Assembly: GCA_963747255.1 (NCBI GenBank)
Contig: CAVVEG010000006.1
Span: 1-64,000, forward strand
Direction of reading: 5' to 3'
Source of the DNA: CAIYRG01 sp963747255
Lineage (GTDB): Bacteria; Pseudomonadota; Alphaproteobacteria; Micropepsales; Micropepsaceae
Length of the DNA stretch: 64,000 nucleotides
Notes under the pieces: model-generated
Seen by the model: only the letters and a program-made list of their open reading frames with translations
Told to the model about the DNA's origin: nothing
The model's database searches: none
Position numbers and translations under genes: made by a program
Shown: positions 1 through 8,908 of the stretch, one piece after another
How the letters are laid out: each line of letters begins with the position of its first letter
Position numbering within the stretch: the first letter of the stretch is position 1

Positions 1-94
1 CTTGACCCGGCCACCCAGTCGACGCATGTCCATGCGGCGAAAAACCGAGCCTTGATGGTCTCAGGTCTGGATGGCCGGGTCGGTGCCCGGCCAT
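1..94. repeat. Intergenic dispersed repeat with palindrome
   Basis: The first bases hold no gene. The block at about 14-39 (core gacgcatgtccatgcggcg) recurs at about 4472-4497. It is followed at 71-94 by a hairpin with 9-base perfect arms (ATGGCCGGG / CCCGGCCAT), and the same hairpin follows the second copy at 4503-4526. The repeated arrangement marks this as a dispersed intergenic element, not a gene remnant. Its role is unknown. Confidence 0.6.
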
Positions 95-136
95 GTTGAA
101 AAGAAGCGATGGCGCCCAACTATCCCCTGTTCCGGG

Positions 137-301
137 TCACTCGGGGTCCTGCCCATCTCCCCGCCGCAAAATGATCATGCCGATGATCATCAGCGCAATC
201 GCGACAAGGGAAGGCACCCACGGAATGCGCAGCTCGTAACAGAAGAGTCCCGCCGCCACGCCGATCGCGACATAGCCTGAACAAGTCCACAGCCTCGGCA
301 T
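137..301 (-). CDS. Small two-helix membrane protein
   Basis: A 54-residue protein of unknown function. It has two hydrophobic stretches (about residues 8-20 and 27-42) separated by a short polar loop, and ends in a charged tail (RRGDGQDPE), so it is probably a small inner-membrane protein. The start at 301 is chosen because a purine-rich stretch (GGGGGACGA) lies just upstream; a longer frame to 433 adds an arginine-rich, unlikely N-terminus. It follows the CopD-like gene on the same strand with a gap of about 100 bases and could be co-transcribed. No family recognised. Confidence 0.45.
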   Translation of the reverse strand: MPRLWTCSGYVAIGVAAGLFCYELRIPWVPSLVAIALMIIGMIILRRGDGQDPE

Positions 302-407
302 TCGTCCCCCGCCTCCGCCAACGGCATCATATCCAATTGACGGTCTTCCGGGATACAAGGCCAAAATTGTGCCGCGAAGCGGCCCGCCCTTCATCGCGAT
401 CATCCGC

Positions 408-1361
408 TCACTCCGTGGGTGGCGGCAGCACACCCATCAGTGCGACAGCAGCCAGGACCAGAACTGCCAGAGCCGTTTCTGCCGCAATTGTCCCCTTGAA
501 CGCCCGCAATGCCTGCTCCGAGCTCCGGTGATCCGCAGCCATCGCCAGCCGGGGTGTCAACCGGTACCGGTTCACGGCGGCAAGTACGAACATCAAGGCG
601 AATAGCGCGAGCTTGATCAGCAATGTCAGTCCGTATGCTTTGCGCCACAGCGATAAAGCGTTCTGCGGTCCGATGAGGTAAAGACTGTTGAGGAGTCCGG
701 TGATGACGAGCGTTGCAACCACTCCCGGCCCGATGCCGGAAAAGCCGGCAAGCGCGTGCTCAACCTCGCGTCCCGGGGCCTGCGCATAGGGACTCAGCAA
801 CAAAAGCAGCCAGGCCAGCGCGCCGATCCATACACCCGCCGCGAGCATATGCAGCATGTCGCCCACCAGATGCAGCCCGGCACCGGCGATCACTCCGTTC
901 CTGGCGTGGCCCGTCCAGGCGATCGTCGCCACCGCAACCCCCGCGAGAACGACTGCCACGCCCCATGTCGCACCTGCTGATTTGCGCGTGAACAAGACGG
1001 ACGCAGCTGCAATCAGCAGCAGACGAACGATCAGGAGCCGGCCGAAGGTCGTATCCAGCCCGGGTCCGGGGAATGCGAACCAGAGTACGCCGCCGATCAG
1101 AGCGGTGATCGCACTGGTCAGGACAAGGCCGCGCAAATACCGTTGCAACACACCATCGGGCTTCTTCGCGTAAAGCGGAAATGCGCCGCATCCAAACAGC
1201 AGCATGAGTGCTGAAAGGTGCACGAATTTCACGATGGTCAAACCGGCGACAATCACATCCTCGACCCCGAAATCCAATTCTTCGTCCCAGCTTGTGCGCA
1301 CCTGTCTGGCGGAACGGCAATGGCCAAACTGTCGTAGAGCCGTCGCGTTTTCCAGAGCCAA
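408..1361 (-). CDS. CopD-family copper-resistance-type membrane protein
   Basis: A polytopic membrane protein resembling the CopD/PcoD family, which is linked to copper uptake or tolerance in the inner membrane. About eight hydrophobic helices fill the sequence. Family-like features are the first helix with a histidine (FVHLSALMLLFG), the 'GHA' after helix four, and a paired histidine segment (LHLVGDMLHMLAAGVWIGAL) that in relatives could bind metal. The start is uncertain. A TTG at 1361 has GGAGGG about ten bases upstream, but its first 35 residues are not membrane-like, and a GTG at 1256 would begin just before helix one. CopC or other copper genes are not adjacent. It is divergent from the dehydrogenase operon. 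Confidence 0.75.
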   Translation of the reverse strand: MALENATALRQFGHCRSARQVRTSWDEELDFGVEDVIVAGLTIVKFVHLSALMLLFGCGAFPLYAKKPDGVLQRYLRGLVLTSAITALIGGVLWFAFPGPGLDTTFGRLLIVRLLLIAAASVLFTRKSAGATWGVAVVLAGVAVATIAWTGHARNGVIAGAGLHLVGDMLHMLAAGVWIGALAWLLLLLSPYAQAPGREVEHALAGFSGIGPGVVATLVITGLLNSLYLIGPQNALSLWRKAYGLTLLIKLALFALMFVLAAVNRYRLTPRLAMAADHRSSEQALRAFKGTIAAETALAVLVLAAVALMGVLPPPTE

Positions 1362-1491
1362 TATCTTTTATCCCTCCGGCAAAGGGATCGCTCATTCGGC
1401 GGCGTATATGTCTCGAGCGCACGAATTCCCGGACTTGCCGCCCCTGTCCGAATGGCGTTTGATCCCCGCCCCAAAGGTCGAGGAGGGCCAC

Positions 1492-2196
1492 ATGACAGAC
1501 AAGGGATTAGGGCGGCGGGACTTCCTGAAGAGCGCGGTGGCGGGCGGCGCAGCCGCAGCCGCGACGAGTACGGCTGTCCTTTCCGAAGCGGCCCAAGCGC
1601 AACCCGCACCGGCCCTTGCGTCCAGCTACGTCTTCCTGAACACCGATGAGGCTGCCTTCGTGGAAGCCATGGTCGACCACATGATCCCGGCCGACGAGCT
1701 TTCGCCCAGGGGCACCGATATGGGGCTGGCCGTCTATATCGACCGGGCGCTCGCGTCGGCCTGGGGCAAGGGCGACCGGCTGTACATGAACGGACCGTGG
1801 AAGCTCGGCGCGCCCAGCCAGGGCTATCAGCTTCCGCTCACGCCGGCCCAGCTCTACCGCGCTGGCATCGAGGCGACGAACCGTTATTGCACCAAAACCT
1901 ACGGCAAGACCTTCGACAAGATCACGGAAGCGCAGCGCGAAGAGGTCTTGCAGGGCCTCTCCAGGGGCACGATCACCTTCGCCTCCGGCCTGCCGGTGCG
2001 CGATTTCTGGAACGCCGCCTATCAGACGGTGATTGAGGGACTGTTCTCCGATCCCATTTATGGCGGCAACCGCAACAAGGCGGGCTGGCGGATGATCGGC
2101 TTTCCGGGCGCCATCGCCGTGCATCGCGAAGACATCGTCAAATATCGCGACAAGGAATACCCGCTCGCCCCGCTCGGCATCGCGGATCTGAGCTAA
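1492..2196 (+). CDS. Gluconate 2-dehydrogenase subunit 3-like, Tat-exported
   Basis: The small (gamma-type) subunit of a membrane-associated sugar/sugar-acid dehydrogenase. It carries a twin-arginine signal (GRRDFLKSAVAGG) ending in an Ala-rich segment, so it should be exported folded and carry the flavoprotein subunit with it. The rest matches the subunit-3 pattern, with an acidic 'MIPADELSPRGTDMG' region near residue 65. ATG 1492 has AGGAGG 6 bases upstream; an upstream extension to 1204 is out of character. At 234 residues it is normal for the family. It is the first gene of a tight operon with the GMC flavoprotein (10-base gap) and cytochrome c. Confidence 0.9.
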   Translation: MTDKGLGRRDFLKSAVAGGAAAAATSTAVLSEAAQAQPAPALASSYVFLNTDEAAFVEAMVDHMIPADELSPRGTDMGLAVYIDRALASAWGKGDRLYMNGPWKLGAPSQGYQLPLTPAQLYRAGIEATNRYCTKTYGKTFDKITEAQREEVLQGLSRGTITFASGLPVRDFWNAAYQTVIEGLFSDPIYGGNRNKAGWRMIGFPGAIAVHREDIVKYRDKEYPLAPLGIADLS

Positions 2197-2206
2197 GGAG
2201 GAGACG

Positions 2207-3982
2207 GTGGCCACGAAACTCAAGGAAGTCGACGTCGTCGTGATCGGTCTTGGTTGGACCGGCGGCATTCTCTCCAAGGAACTGGCGGAAGCGGGGCTGA
2301 AGGTCGTAGCGCTCGAACGCGGCGAATCTCGCGACACCGGCGCGGATTATTCGCTGCCCGGCATTCGCGACGAGCTACGCTATGTCGTGCGCCACGATCT
2401 GATGATGAACACAGCCCGCGACACGCTCACCATCCGTAACGACCCGTCGCAGGACGCGTTGCCGATGCGGCGCCTGGGTTCGTTCCTTCCCGGTTCGGTG
2501 GTCGGCGGCTCCGGCGTGCATTGGAGCGGGCATACCTGGCGATGGACCGACATGGAGTTCAAGATCCGCTCCATGTACGAGGAGCGCTACGGGAAGAAGT
2601 TTATTCCCGAAGATATGACCATTCAGGATTGGGGCATCACCTACGCCGAACTCGAGCCCTATTACGACCGCTTCGAGCGGCAGGCGGCGGTCTCGGGCAA
2701 GGCCGGCAATATCGATGGCACGATCGACCCCGCCGGCAATGTGTTCGAAGCTCCGCGCAAAAGGGAATACGCGCTGCCGCCGCTGACGCCGATTCTGGCG
2801 AGCCTCATGTTCAACGATGCGGCGAAGAGCATGGGCTATCATCCCTTCCCGCGCCCGTCGGCCAACGCTTCGCAGGCCTATACCAATCCCGACGGGCAGA
2901 CATTCGGCGCCTGCCAGTATTGCGGCTATTGCCAGCGCTTCGGTTGCGAAGCCAACGCCAAAGGCAGCCCGCATGTGGCGGTGATTCCGGTCGCCATGAA
3001 AAATCCGAATTTCGAGCTGCGCACCCATTCCTGGGTGACCAGGATCATCAGGGATTCGGACGGCAAGAAGGTCACCGGCGTTCAGTACACGAATGTTCTG
3101 AACGGCGATGAATTCGAGCAGCCGGCCGGCATCGTGCTGTTGACGGCCTATGCGATCAACAACGTGCATCTGATGCTGCTCTCGGGCATCGGCGAGCCCT
3201 ACGATCCGGTGACGCAAATGGGCATCATCGGCAAGAACTACTGCTATCAGACAGGTGCCGGCGCGCGGCTGTTCTTTGAAGGCCGCCGTTTCCATCCCTT
3301 CATGAATGCAGGCGGATCGAACATCTCCATCGACGATTTCAACACCAATTGGGCGTTCGACCGCGCACCCCATGATTTTGTCGGTGGCATCACCATCGGT
3401 GCAGGCTTTAACACCGAGCTTCCCATCGGCTACCACCCGGTGCCGCCGGGCACGCCGCAATGGGGCAAGGCCTGGAAAGCCGCGGTCCATAAGAATTTCG
3501 AACAGGCAATGAATATCGGATCGTCAGGCAGTGTGATGGCGAACCGCTACAATTACTTCGAGCTGGACTCGAACTACAGGAACGCGTTCGGCCAACCGCT
3601 CCTGCGCATGACCTTCGACTACAAGGACAACGAGCATAAACAGGGCCGTTTCGCCGCCGATATGGTGAACCGGATCGCGAAATCGATGAACGCGGCCGTC
3701 ATGGTGCCCGCGCAGGCGCGCACCGAACCGTGGAACGTCGTGCCTTATCAATCGACGCACAATACCGGCGGCACGATCATGGGCACGAACCCGAAGGCCA
3801 GCGCCGTGAACAAGTATCTGCAAAGCTGGGACTGTCACAATCTGTTCGTCGTGGGGGCGAATGTGTTCGCGCATAACTCGTCCTACAATCCGACGGGGCC
3901 GGTGGGCGCGCTCGCCTATTGGACGGCTGATGCGATCAAGAACAAGTACCTCAAGACCAATCAGCCGCTGGTGCAGGCATGA
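2207..3982 (+). CDS. GMC oxidoreductase, gluconate dehydrogenase-like FAD subunit
   Basis: The catalytic flavoprotein of a periplasmic GMC-family dehydrogenase (gluconate 2-dehydrogenase alpha-like). The N-terminal FAD-binding Rossmann motif is GLGWTGG followed by a glutamate in VVALERG. The C-terminal GMC segment contains HNTGG (about residue 523) and NPTGPVGALAYWTADAI, the usual end of the flavin domain. A cysteine cluster (CQYCGYCQRFGC, about residues 236-247) is shared with gluconate-dehydrogenase-type members. It has no signal of its own, which fits export with the Tat-bearing small subunit. The GTG start at 2207 has AAGGAGGA just before it. The substrate cannot be read from sequence; gluconate, 2-ketogluconate, sorbitol and glucoside 3-dehydrogenases are all related. 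Confidence 0.9.
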   Translation: MATKLKEVDVVVIGLGWTGGILSKELAEAGLKVVALERGESRDTGADYSLPGIRDELRYVVRHDLMMNTARDTLTIRNDPSQDALPMRRLGSFLPGSVVGGSGVHWSGHTWRWTDMEFKIRSMYEERYGKKFIPEDMTIQDWGITYAELEPYYDRFERQAAVSGKAGNIDGTIDPAGNVFEAPRKREYALPPLTPILASLMFNDAAKSMGYHPFPRPSANASQAYTNPDGQTFGACQYCGYCQRFGCEANAKGSPHVAVIPVAMKNPNFELRTHSWVTRIIRDSDGKKVTGVQYTNVLNGDEFEQPAGIVLLTAYAINNVHLMLLSGIGEPYDPVTQMGIIGKNYCYQTGAGARLFFEGRRFHPFMNAGGSNISIDDFNTNWAFDRAPHDFVGGITIGAGFNTELPIGYHPVPPGTPQWGKAWKAAVHKNFEQAMNIGSSGSVMANRYNYFELDSNYRNAFGQPLLRMTFDYKDNEHKQGRFAADMVNRIAKSMNAAVMVPAQARTEPWNVVPYQSTHNTGGTIMGTNPKASAVNKYLQSWDCHNLFVVGANVFAHNSSYNPTGPVGALAYWTADAIKNKYLKTNQPLVQA

Positions 3983-4347
3983 ACTTGAACGTCGGAACAA
4001 TGGTTGCCGCGTTGGCATTGGCTGCGAGTCCGGCCAATGCCGCCAATGCGGATCACGGCAAGACGCTGTTCGTGGAATGCGCCTCCTGCCACACACTGAA
4101 CGCGGGCGGCGACGGCGTGGGCCCCGGCCTGAAGGGTCTGTTCGGACGCAAGGCCGGATCGCTGGAGGATTTCCGCTATTCCGCAGGCATGCGGCGCGCC
4201 AACATCACCTGGGACCCGCAGACGCTGGACGCGTATCTCGCCGATCCGCAGAAGCAAGTACCCGGGAACCGCATGCCCTATTCGGGCATGCCGAGTGCGG
4301 CGGACCGTGCCGACCTGATCGCCTATCTGCAGGCGGCGACGAAGTAG
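3979..4347 (+). CDS. Exported mono-heme cytochrome c
   Basis: A 122-residue class I cytochrome c with an N-terminal signal peptide (cleavage near ANAANA), one CASCH heme motif at about residues 34-38 and a likely axial methionine in NRMPYSGM. The start codon overlaps the stop of the GMC gene (ATGA), so translation is coupled and the protein is probably its electron acceptor. Classic membrane gluconate dehydrogenases use a tri-heme cytochrome subunit of over 400 residues; here there is a single heme and no membrane anchor beyond the signal. Electrons would then have to pass to a further carrier. Confidence in the family is high, in the partner role moderate. Confidence 0.92.
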   Translation: MNLNVGTMVAALALAASPANAANADHGKTLFVECASCHTLNAGGDGVGPGLKGLFGRKAGSLEDFRYSAGMRRANITWDPQTLDAYLADPQKQVPGNRMPYSGMPSAADRADLIAYLQAATK

Positions 4348-4471
4348 TTTCTCCTTTAAGGTTTTGTGAAAGCGTTTCGGGTGGGGGGACCAAGTACCTT
4401 TCCGCACATCCCATCCTCGCAACGGCCCGGCCCCCTCCCTTTCACCATGGGCGGCGTCCCAGCCGCCCATC

Positions 4472-4590
4472 CAGCCGACGCATGTCCATGCGGCGGAAAA
4501 ACCGGGCCGGGTCGGTGCCCGGCCATGGTGAGGCAGGGGGGAGTATCCCCTCCCCGAAATTCGCAAGCGCGAATTTTCGGGGAGGGGGCT
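4472..4590. repeat. Dispersed repeat plus long hairpin between convergent genes
   Basis: This gap separates the cytochrome c gene and the convergent iorB. It holds a second copy of the repeat seen at the start of the window (4472-4526). A large palindrome follows at 4547-4588, with arms CCCCTCCCCGAAATTCGC and GCGAATTTTCGGGGAGGGG and a short loop. The hairpin could stop transcription from both sides, although it lacks a clean T tract. It belongs to a family of CCCACCCGAAAT-type repeats found elsewhere in the window. Confidence 0.6.
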
Positions 4591-4598
4591 CAATTCAT

Positions 4599-6899
4599 TC
4601 AGACCGTGCTGGCGCGGATGCGGGCCGCATTCAGGGGCGCGCGGCGCAGCCGCGTGCCCGTCGCCTCGAAGATCGCATTGTTCATCGCCGCCGCCATCGG
4701 CCGCGTCGATGCTTCGCCCGCGCCGGTGGCGATCGCTTCGGGATGGTTCAGCAGCACCACATCGATCACCGGCGGCGCCTCCGTGATATCCACGATCGGA
4801 TAGGTCAGCCAGTCCACGCTCTTCACATTGCGCCGGTCGAACTGCACTTCCTCGTGGATCGTGCGCGACAAGCCCTGCACCACATTGCATTCCACCACGC
4901 GCCGCAGCGCATCGGGATTGATGATCAGCCCGCAATCATGCGCCACCACCACGCGCGGCACACGGATCGCGCCGGTGCGGGTGTTCACTTCCACATCAGC
5001 AATGACCGCGACAATCGTGCCGCCGCGCTGCTGATAGGCGACGCCGCGCCCCGTGACGATGATCGCCGCGCCGTGTGCGCCGCGCGCCTGCCCGTCCCGG
5101 TTTCCAGCCGGCCTTTTCGGCGGCCGCCTGGATCGCCGCCCGGTCGCGCGGCGCGGTCAGATATTTCAGGCGGAATTCCACCGGATCGGCGCCCACCGCA
5201 AAGGCCACTTCGTCGATGAAGGATTCGCTGGCAAAGGTCACCTGCGGGCCCAGCGGATCGCGCATATGCGAGGTGCGCAGAGGCGAAGCGCCCGGAAGCA
5301 GCGCCGCGACGGTTTCCCAGCCCAGCCGCTTGTTCTCGAAAAGTGTAGGCGTTTTCCGGCAGGTTGAACGCGGCCGTCCGCGCGCCCTTGTGCCCGAGCA
5401 GCATGCCGGCCAGCGTATCGCCCGGATCGGCTTCGGTGGAATTGGTCTCCAGCCGCGAAAAGCCGCGCGACCAGAATTCGAGCGCAATCACATTGCCGTC
5501 CTTATCCAACGCGGCGCGCGCCCGATGCACCGAAGCCGGCGCCTTCGGGTCCCAGCCATGGCCTTCGTTGCGCATATATTGCACGCGCACCGGCTTGCCC
5601 GACGGCCTGGCTCAGCACCGCGGCATCCATCGCCGCATCGCCCGCATCGTTGCGGCCATAGGAGCCCGGACCCGTCACCCAGATCGCATGCACTTTTTCC
5701 ACGCGGAACGCCGAGCACGCCGGCGACGCCCTGCGCCGCGTAATGCGGCTTCTGCGTGCCGGTCCATACCGTCACGCCATCCGCGCGCACATCGGCGACC
5801 GCGCAGGCGGGGCCCATGCTGGCATGGGACTGGAACGGCCATTCATATTCGGCCTCGCACCACTTTCGCGGCCCGGCGAAAGCGGCATCGACTATCGCCC
5901 TGCTCGGTCTTGTCGCTTTTGGTGACCGCGCGCCTTGCGGATATGGTCATAAATCTGCGCCTGATCCGGGAACGGATCGGGCATTTGCGACCAGTTCACC
6001 CTCAGCGCACGCGCCGCCTTGATCGCGTCCCATTCGCGCGGCGCCACCACGCCGATGAAATCGCCTTTGCGCACGACTTTCGCGCCGGGAATATTCGCGA
6101 TCGAGCATTCATCCACCGACACCACCGATGCGCCCGCCACCGGCGGGCGGATCATGCGGCCATGCAGCATGCCGTCCACACGGATGTCCTGCACCCAGGG
6201 CGAGGTGCCGAACACCTTGCCTTCGACATCGATGCGCGGCGGCGAAGTGCCGACCATCTTGTACTGATCCGGGGTCTTGGGTTTGGCGGGCGAAGTCAGC
6301 GCCAGCGGATTGCCATATTGCTTGTTCCAGCCGATCTGCGAATTGAAATGGCCGCCGCCGATCAGTTCGGCATAACTGACTTTGCGCGCAGGATCGCCGG
6401 CAACCGAGACCACGCCGTCGGTAACGGTCAGCGCGGCCCGCATCGACGCCGAGTTTCTCGGCCGCTTTCGAGCAGCAGCACGCGGCGGGCTTCGGCGCCC
6501 GCAATGCGCAGCGCCGAACCGGCAAAGCGCACACCGGTGCTGCCCGAGGCGCCGCCCTGATTGACGGTGCGCGCGGTGTCGCCCTGCACGACGCGTCACG
6601 TCCTTCGATGCGGCACATCCATTTCGTCGGCGACGATCATGCGCCATCGCAAGGTCGGTGCCCTGACCGCCATCGATCTTGCCGAAGAACACCGTCACCT
6701 TGCCGTCGCGGCGCAATCGCAGAGCCATGAATCGAGTTCGGTCGGAGGCAGCGGCGAATTGCCGTCACCGCGCCGTCGCCATGACTGCAGTTTGCGCCAG
6801 CACCGTGCCGGGCTCGCCGAGCGAAAAGGCGAAGACCAGCGCGCCGGCGCTCGCCATCATATTCGCGGCGGGAGAGTCCAGATCGGTGTTCGCGTTCAT
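4599..6899 (-). pseudogene. iorB: Molybdopterin-binding large subunit (IorB/CoxL-like), multiply frameshifted
   Basis: The large subunit of a xanthine-oxidase-family molybdenum hydroxylase of the isoquinoline 1-oxidoreductase/aldehyde dehydrogenase type. Recognisable pieces in order are TELDSWL, KVTVFFGKIDGGQGTDLA, VQGDTARTVNQGGASGSTG, KMVGTSPPRIDVEGKVFGT, EYEWPFQSHASMGP, VTGPGSYGRNDAGD, QYMRNEGHGWDPK and, near the end, HDCGLIINP and TGAGEAST. The pieces lie in all three frames. Tracing them, every change of frame is a gain of one base (near 6770, 6721, 6708, 6641, 6610, 6469, 6435, about 5925, 5895, 5710, 5600, 5345 and 5090, plus a two-base gain near 6594). The sequence between shifts is well conserved with few stops. 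It is either a very recent pseudogene or a poorly called stretch. It pairs with iorA just upstream. Confidence 0.8.
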
Positions 6900-6910
6900 C
6901 GCTTTTCTCC

Positions 6911-7377
6911 TCACGCCATCTTCTCGGCGGCGCGCTTCACTGCGCGCACAATTCGCGGTGTGCGTGCCGCAGCGGCATTTCAGACCCGTCAGCGCCTGGC
7001 GGATTTCATCTTCGGTCGGATGTTTTTTGGTCTTCAGGAAGGCCGCGGCCGTCATGATCCAGCCGTTCAGGCAATAACCGCATTGCACCACCTGTTCTTC
7101 GACATAGGCGGTCTGCAGCGGATGGGGATGCTCGGGCGTGCCGAGGCCGTTCAGCGTCGTCACTTCCGCGCTTGCCGACCTTGGACATCGGCGTGACGCA
7201 GGAGCGCGTCGCCACGCCGTCAAGATGCACCGTGCAGGCGCCGCATTGCGACAGCCCGCAGCCGAAATGCGGATTGTAAAGCTTCAGATCGTCCCGCAGC
7301 GCATAGAGCAGCGGCATGTCAGGGTCGGCCTCGATCGTGTGGACGGTCCCGTTTACCTTCAGTCTGTATTCGGCCAT
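6911..7377 (-). pseudogene. iorA: 2Fe-2S small subunit (IorA/CoxS-like), frameshifted twice
   Basis: The iron-sulfur subunit of the same molybdenum hydroxylase. The plant-type ferredoxin motif (CGLSQCGAC) is in the first frame and the second cluster (CGYCLNGW and CRCGTH) in another; the C-terminal IVRAVKRAAEKMA lies in the third. Two one-base gains, near 7170 and 6956, account for the breaks. The ATG at 7377 has GGAGGG upstream. The stop (TGA, 6911-6913) is followed 11 bases later by the iorB start, the usual operon order. With both gains removed the protein would be about 155 residues, the family's normal size. Confidence 0.8.
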
Positions 7378-7413
7378 GGACGCTCCCTCCGGGTTTGGCC
7401 GCAATTTAAATGG

Positions 7414-7613
7414 TGTCATCCCGGAACGCCACTACGAAGCGCGCAGTGCAGGGCGTTTGCGGGACTGCGCAACTGCCTCCCCCTTGCGGGGAGGCACGCG
7501 AATTCGCCGGGACGAATTCGAGGGTGGGGGTGTCGAGAAGCCGCGATCCGGGACCCACTTCGAAACCTGCCTCTGTGGCGGGGTGGGTCCCGGTTCACAT
7601 TATGCGGGGCCCG
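7414..7613. repeat. Intergenic repeat region
   Basis: About 200 bases with no credible gene, between iorA and the next minus-strand gene. It contains a short perfect hairpin GCCTCCCCCTTGCGGGGAGGC (about 7475-7495), an inverted pair around aattcgccgggacgaattc (7500-7518), and flanking pieces of the type cgggacccac / gtgggtcccgg. Similar CCTCCCC..GGGGAGG hairpins and GTCATCCCGG-type ends recur in other gaps, so this is a composite of dispersed repeats. Confidence 0.45.
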
Positions 7614-8042
7614 TTACGGTGCGATAACCGGGGTCTCCAGTTCGCCTACCACCACCGGCGCCGGCACATTGGCGGCGAGATTGATTCCGCCGGTGCTGCC
7701 GTTCACCGCATGGCAATCGAATTGCACCCGGGCGATATCGCGATGCACGGGCAACATCTGGATCACATTTTCCTGTCCCGCGGGCAGAAACCCGCTGAAC
7801 AGCTTCATGGTCTCGCCGCTGCGGAAGAACCCTTCCACGTTGCGGCACATCACGTCCGTGTCCGAGCGCAACGCAATGGCGTCCACCCGCCGTGGCAGTT
7901 CGTTGCCGGCAGCGACAATGTCGACACTGGTATGTCCGCCCAGCGGGACCGCCGCCACGGGCATCCAGGCCGCCGCGGCCGGCGCCGCCGCGCCCGTCGC
8001 AAGCAATGCCGCCATAGCCAGAATTCGAGCGTTTTTCGTCAT
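7614..8042 (-). CDS. Exported protein of unknown function
   Basis: A 142-residue protein with a clear Sec signal peptide (MTKNARILAMAALLATG, Ala-rich cleavage region). The mature part has two cysteines (DVMCRNVEGFF and FDCHAV) that could form a disulfide in the periplasm. The start at 8042 is chosen because it places the signal peptide at the N-terminus; an upstream extension to 8129 is not signal-like. No family recognised. It is the only intact gene between iorAB and the divergent gene at 8237. Confidence 0.6.
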   Translation of the reverse strand: MTKNARILAMAALLATGAAAPAAAAWMPVAAVPLGGHTSVDIVAAGNELPRRVDAIALRSDTDVMCRNVEGFFRSGETMKLFSGFLPAGQENVIQMLPVHRDIARVQFDCHAVNGSTGGINLAANVPAPVVVGELETPVIAP

Positions 8043-8236
8043 GGCATCAACTCCCTGTGCAGTGGCGGCAAGCACACCCCCGGCTCGCCGGCGCCCCTCC
8101 TCATTTCTCAACGGAACCGGATCGCCCACGGTTCCCGGCCATTGCCGGCCACCTCCGCCTTGACGGCAGTTGACGCAAATTCCCTCACCCGAAATTGCGC
8201 GCCGTGATAAAACCGATTCCGTTCCCGGAGGATATG

Positions 8237-8908
8237 ATGGCCGGCTTCGGCTTCAGAATTGCCGTCGCGCTTTTGCTCGCCACGCTGTGCAGCAGCGGCC
8301 GCGCGTTTGCCGAATATTACGACACGCCAAGGGATATCGACGTCACCGGGCCCTACACGCAGGCGGCTTCCGGCATGGTGTTCCCCGACCATATGCTCGA
8401 ATTCGAGCGCACTGCGGTCACGCGCTACAACTCCGAAGGCACCGAAGAAAGCGCCGATTACCTTCTCGATGCGCCCGGGCGGCAGGCCGTCGTCAGCGTC
8501 TATGTCTATCCCGCGCCCGCCGAAATCGCCGAAGCTCTCGCATCCACTCTGTCCAGGGACGAATTGGCGGATGCACTGTATATGCTGACCGGGCAGCTCT
8601 TCGCCGACGAGGAGGATGCCATCCGGCAGCTTCATCCGGGAGCGGATCTTGCGGATGAGGGCGACACGTCGCTGAACCGGCAGGACCGGCAATGGCCGGG
8701 CAATTACGCCCGCTTCCGCTACGACGAAGACGCCTTCGGGAAAGTGCAACCGGTGGATTCAAAACTCTATCTGTTTCCCATGGTGGCGGGAAAATGGATG
8801 GTGAAATTCCGCATCACGGCGCCCGAAGGCAATGGCGCGGAAGAAGCCGAGCGCTTCGTCCGCGCGCTTCCCTGGACAATCCACGGCATGGAGGACATGG
8901 GCCGATGA
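8237..8908 (+). CDS. Exported protein of unknown function
   Basis: A 223-residue protein with a Sec signal (cleavage near GRAFA) and a mature region rich in aromatic and acidic residues. Two ATGs are adjacent (8234 and 8237); GGAGG at 8227-8231 fits the second better. It overlaps the next gene by four bases (ATGA), so the two are translationally coupled and probably act together. The C-terminal half (KWMVKFRITAPEG, EEAERFVRALPW) has the shape of small periplasmic proteins that assess membrane or cargo state, but no family could be assigned. Confidence 0.7.
   Translation: MAGFGFRIAVALLLATLCSSGRAFAEYYDTPRDIDVTGPYTQAASGMVFPDHMLEFERTAVTRYNSEGTEESADYLLDAPGRQAVVSVYVYPAPAEIAEALASTLSRDELADALYMLTGQLFADEEDAIRQLHPGADLADEGDTSLNRQDRQWPGNYARFRYDEDAFGKVQPVDSKLYLFPMVAGKWMVKFRITAPEGNGAEEAERFVRALPWTIHGMEDMGR

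Noticed and set aside
3861..6560. Long plus-strand frames (3861-5219 and 5364-6560)
   Set aside because: Arg/Pro/His-rich shadows across the cytochrome gene and the iorB fragments, with no recognisable domain.
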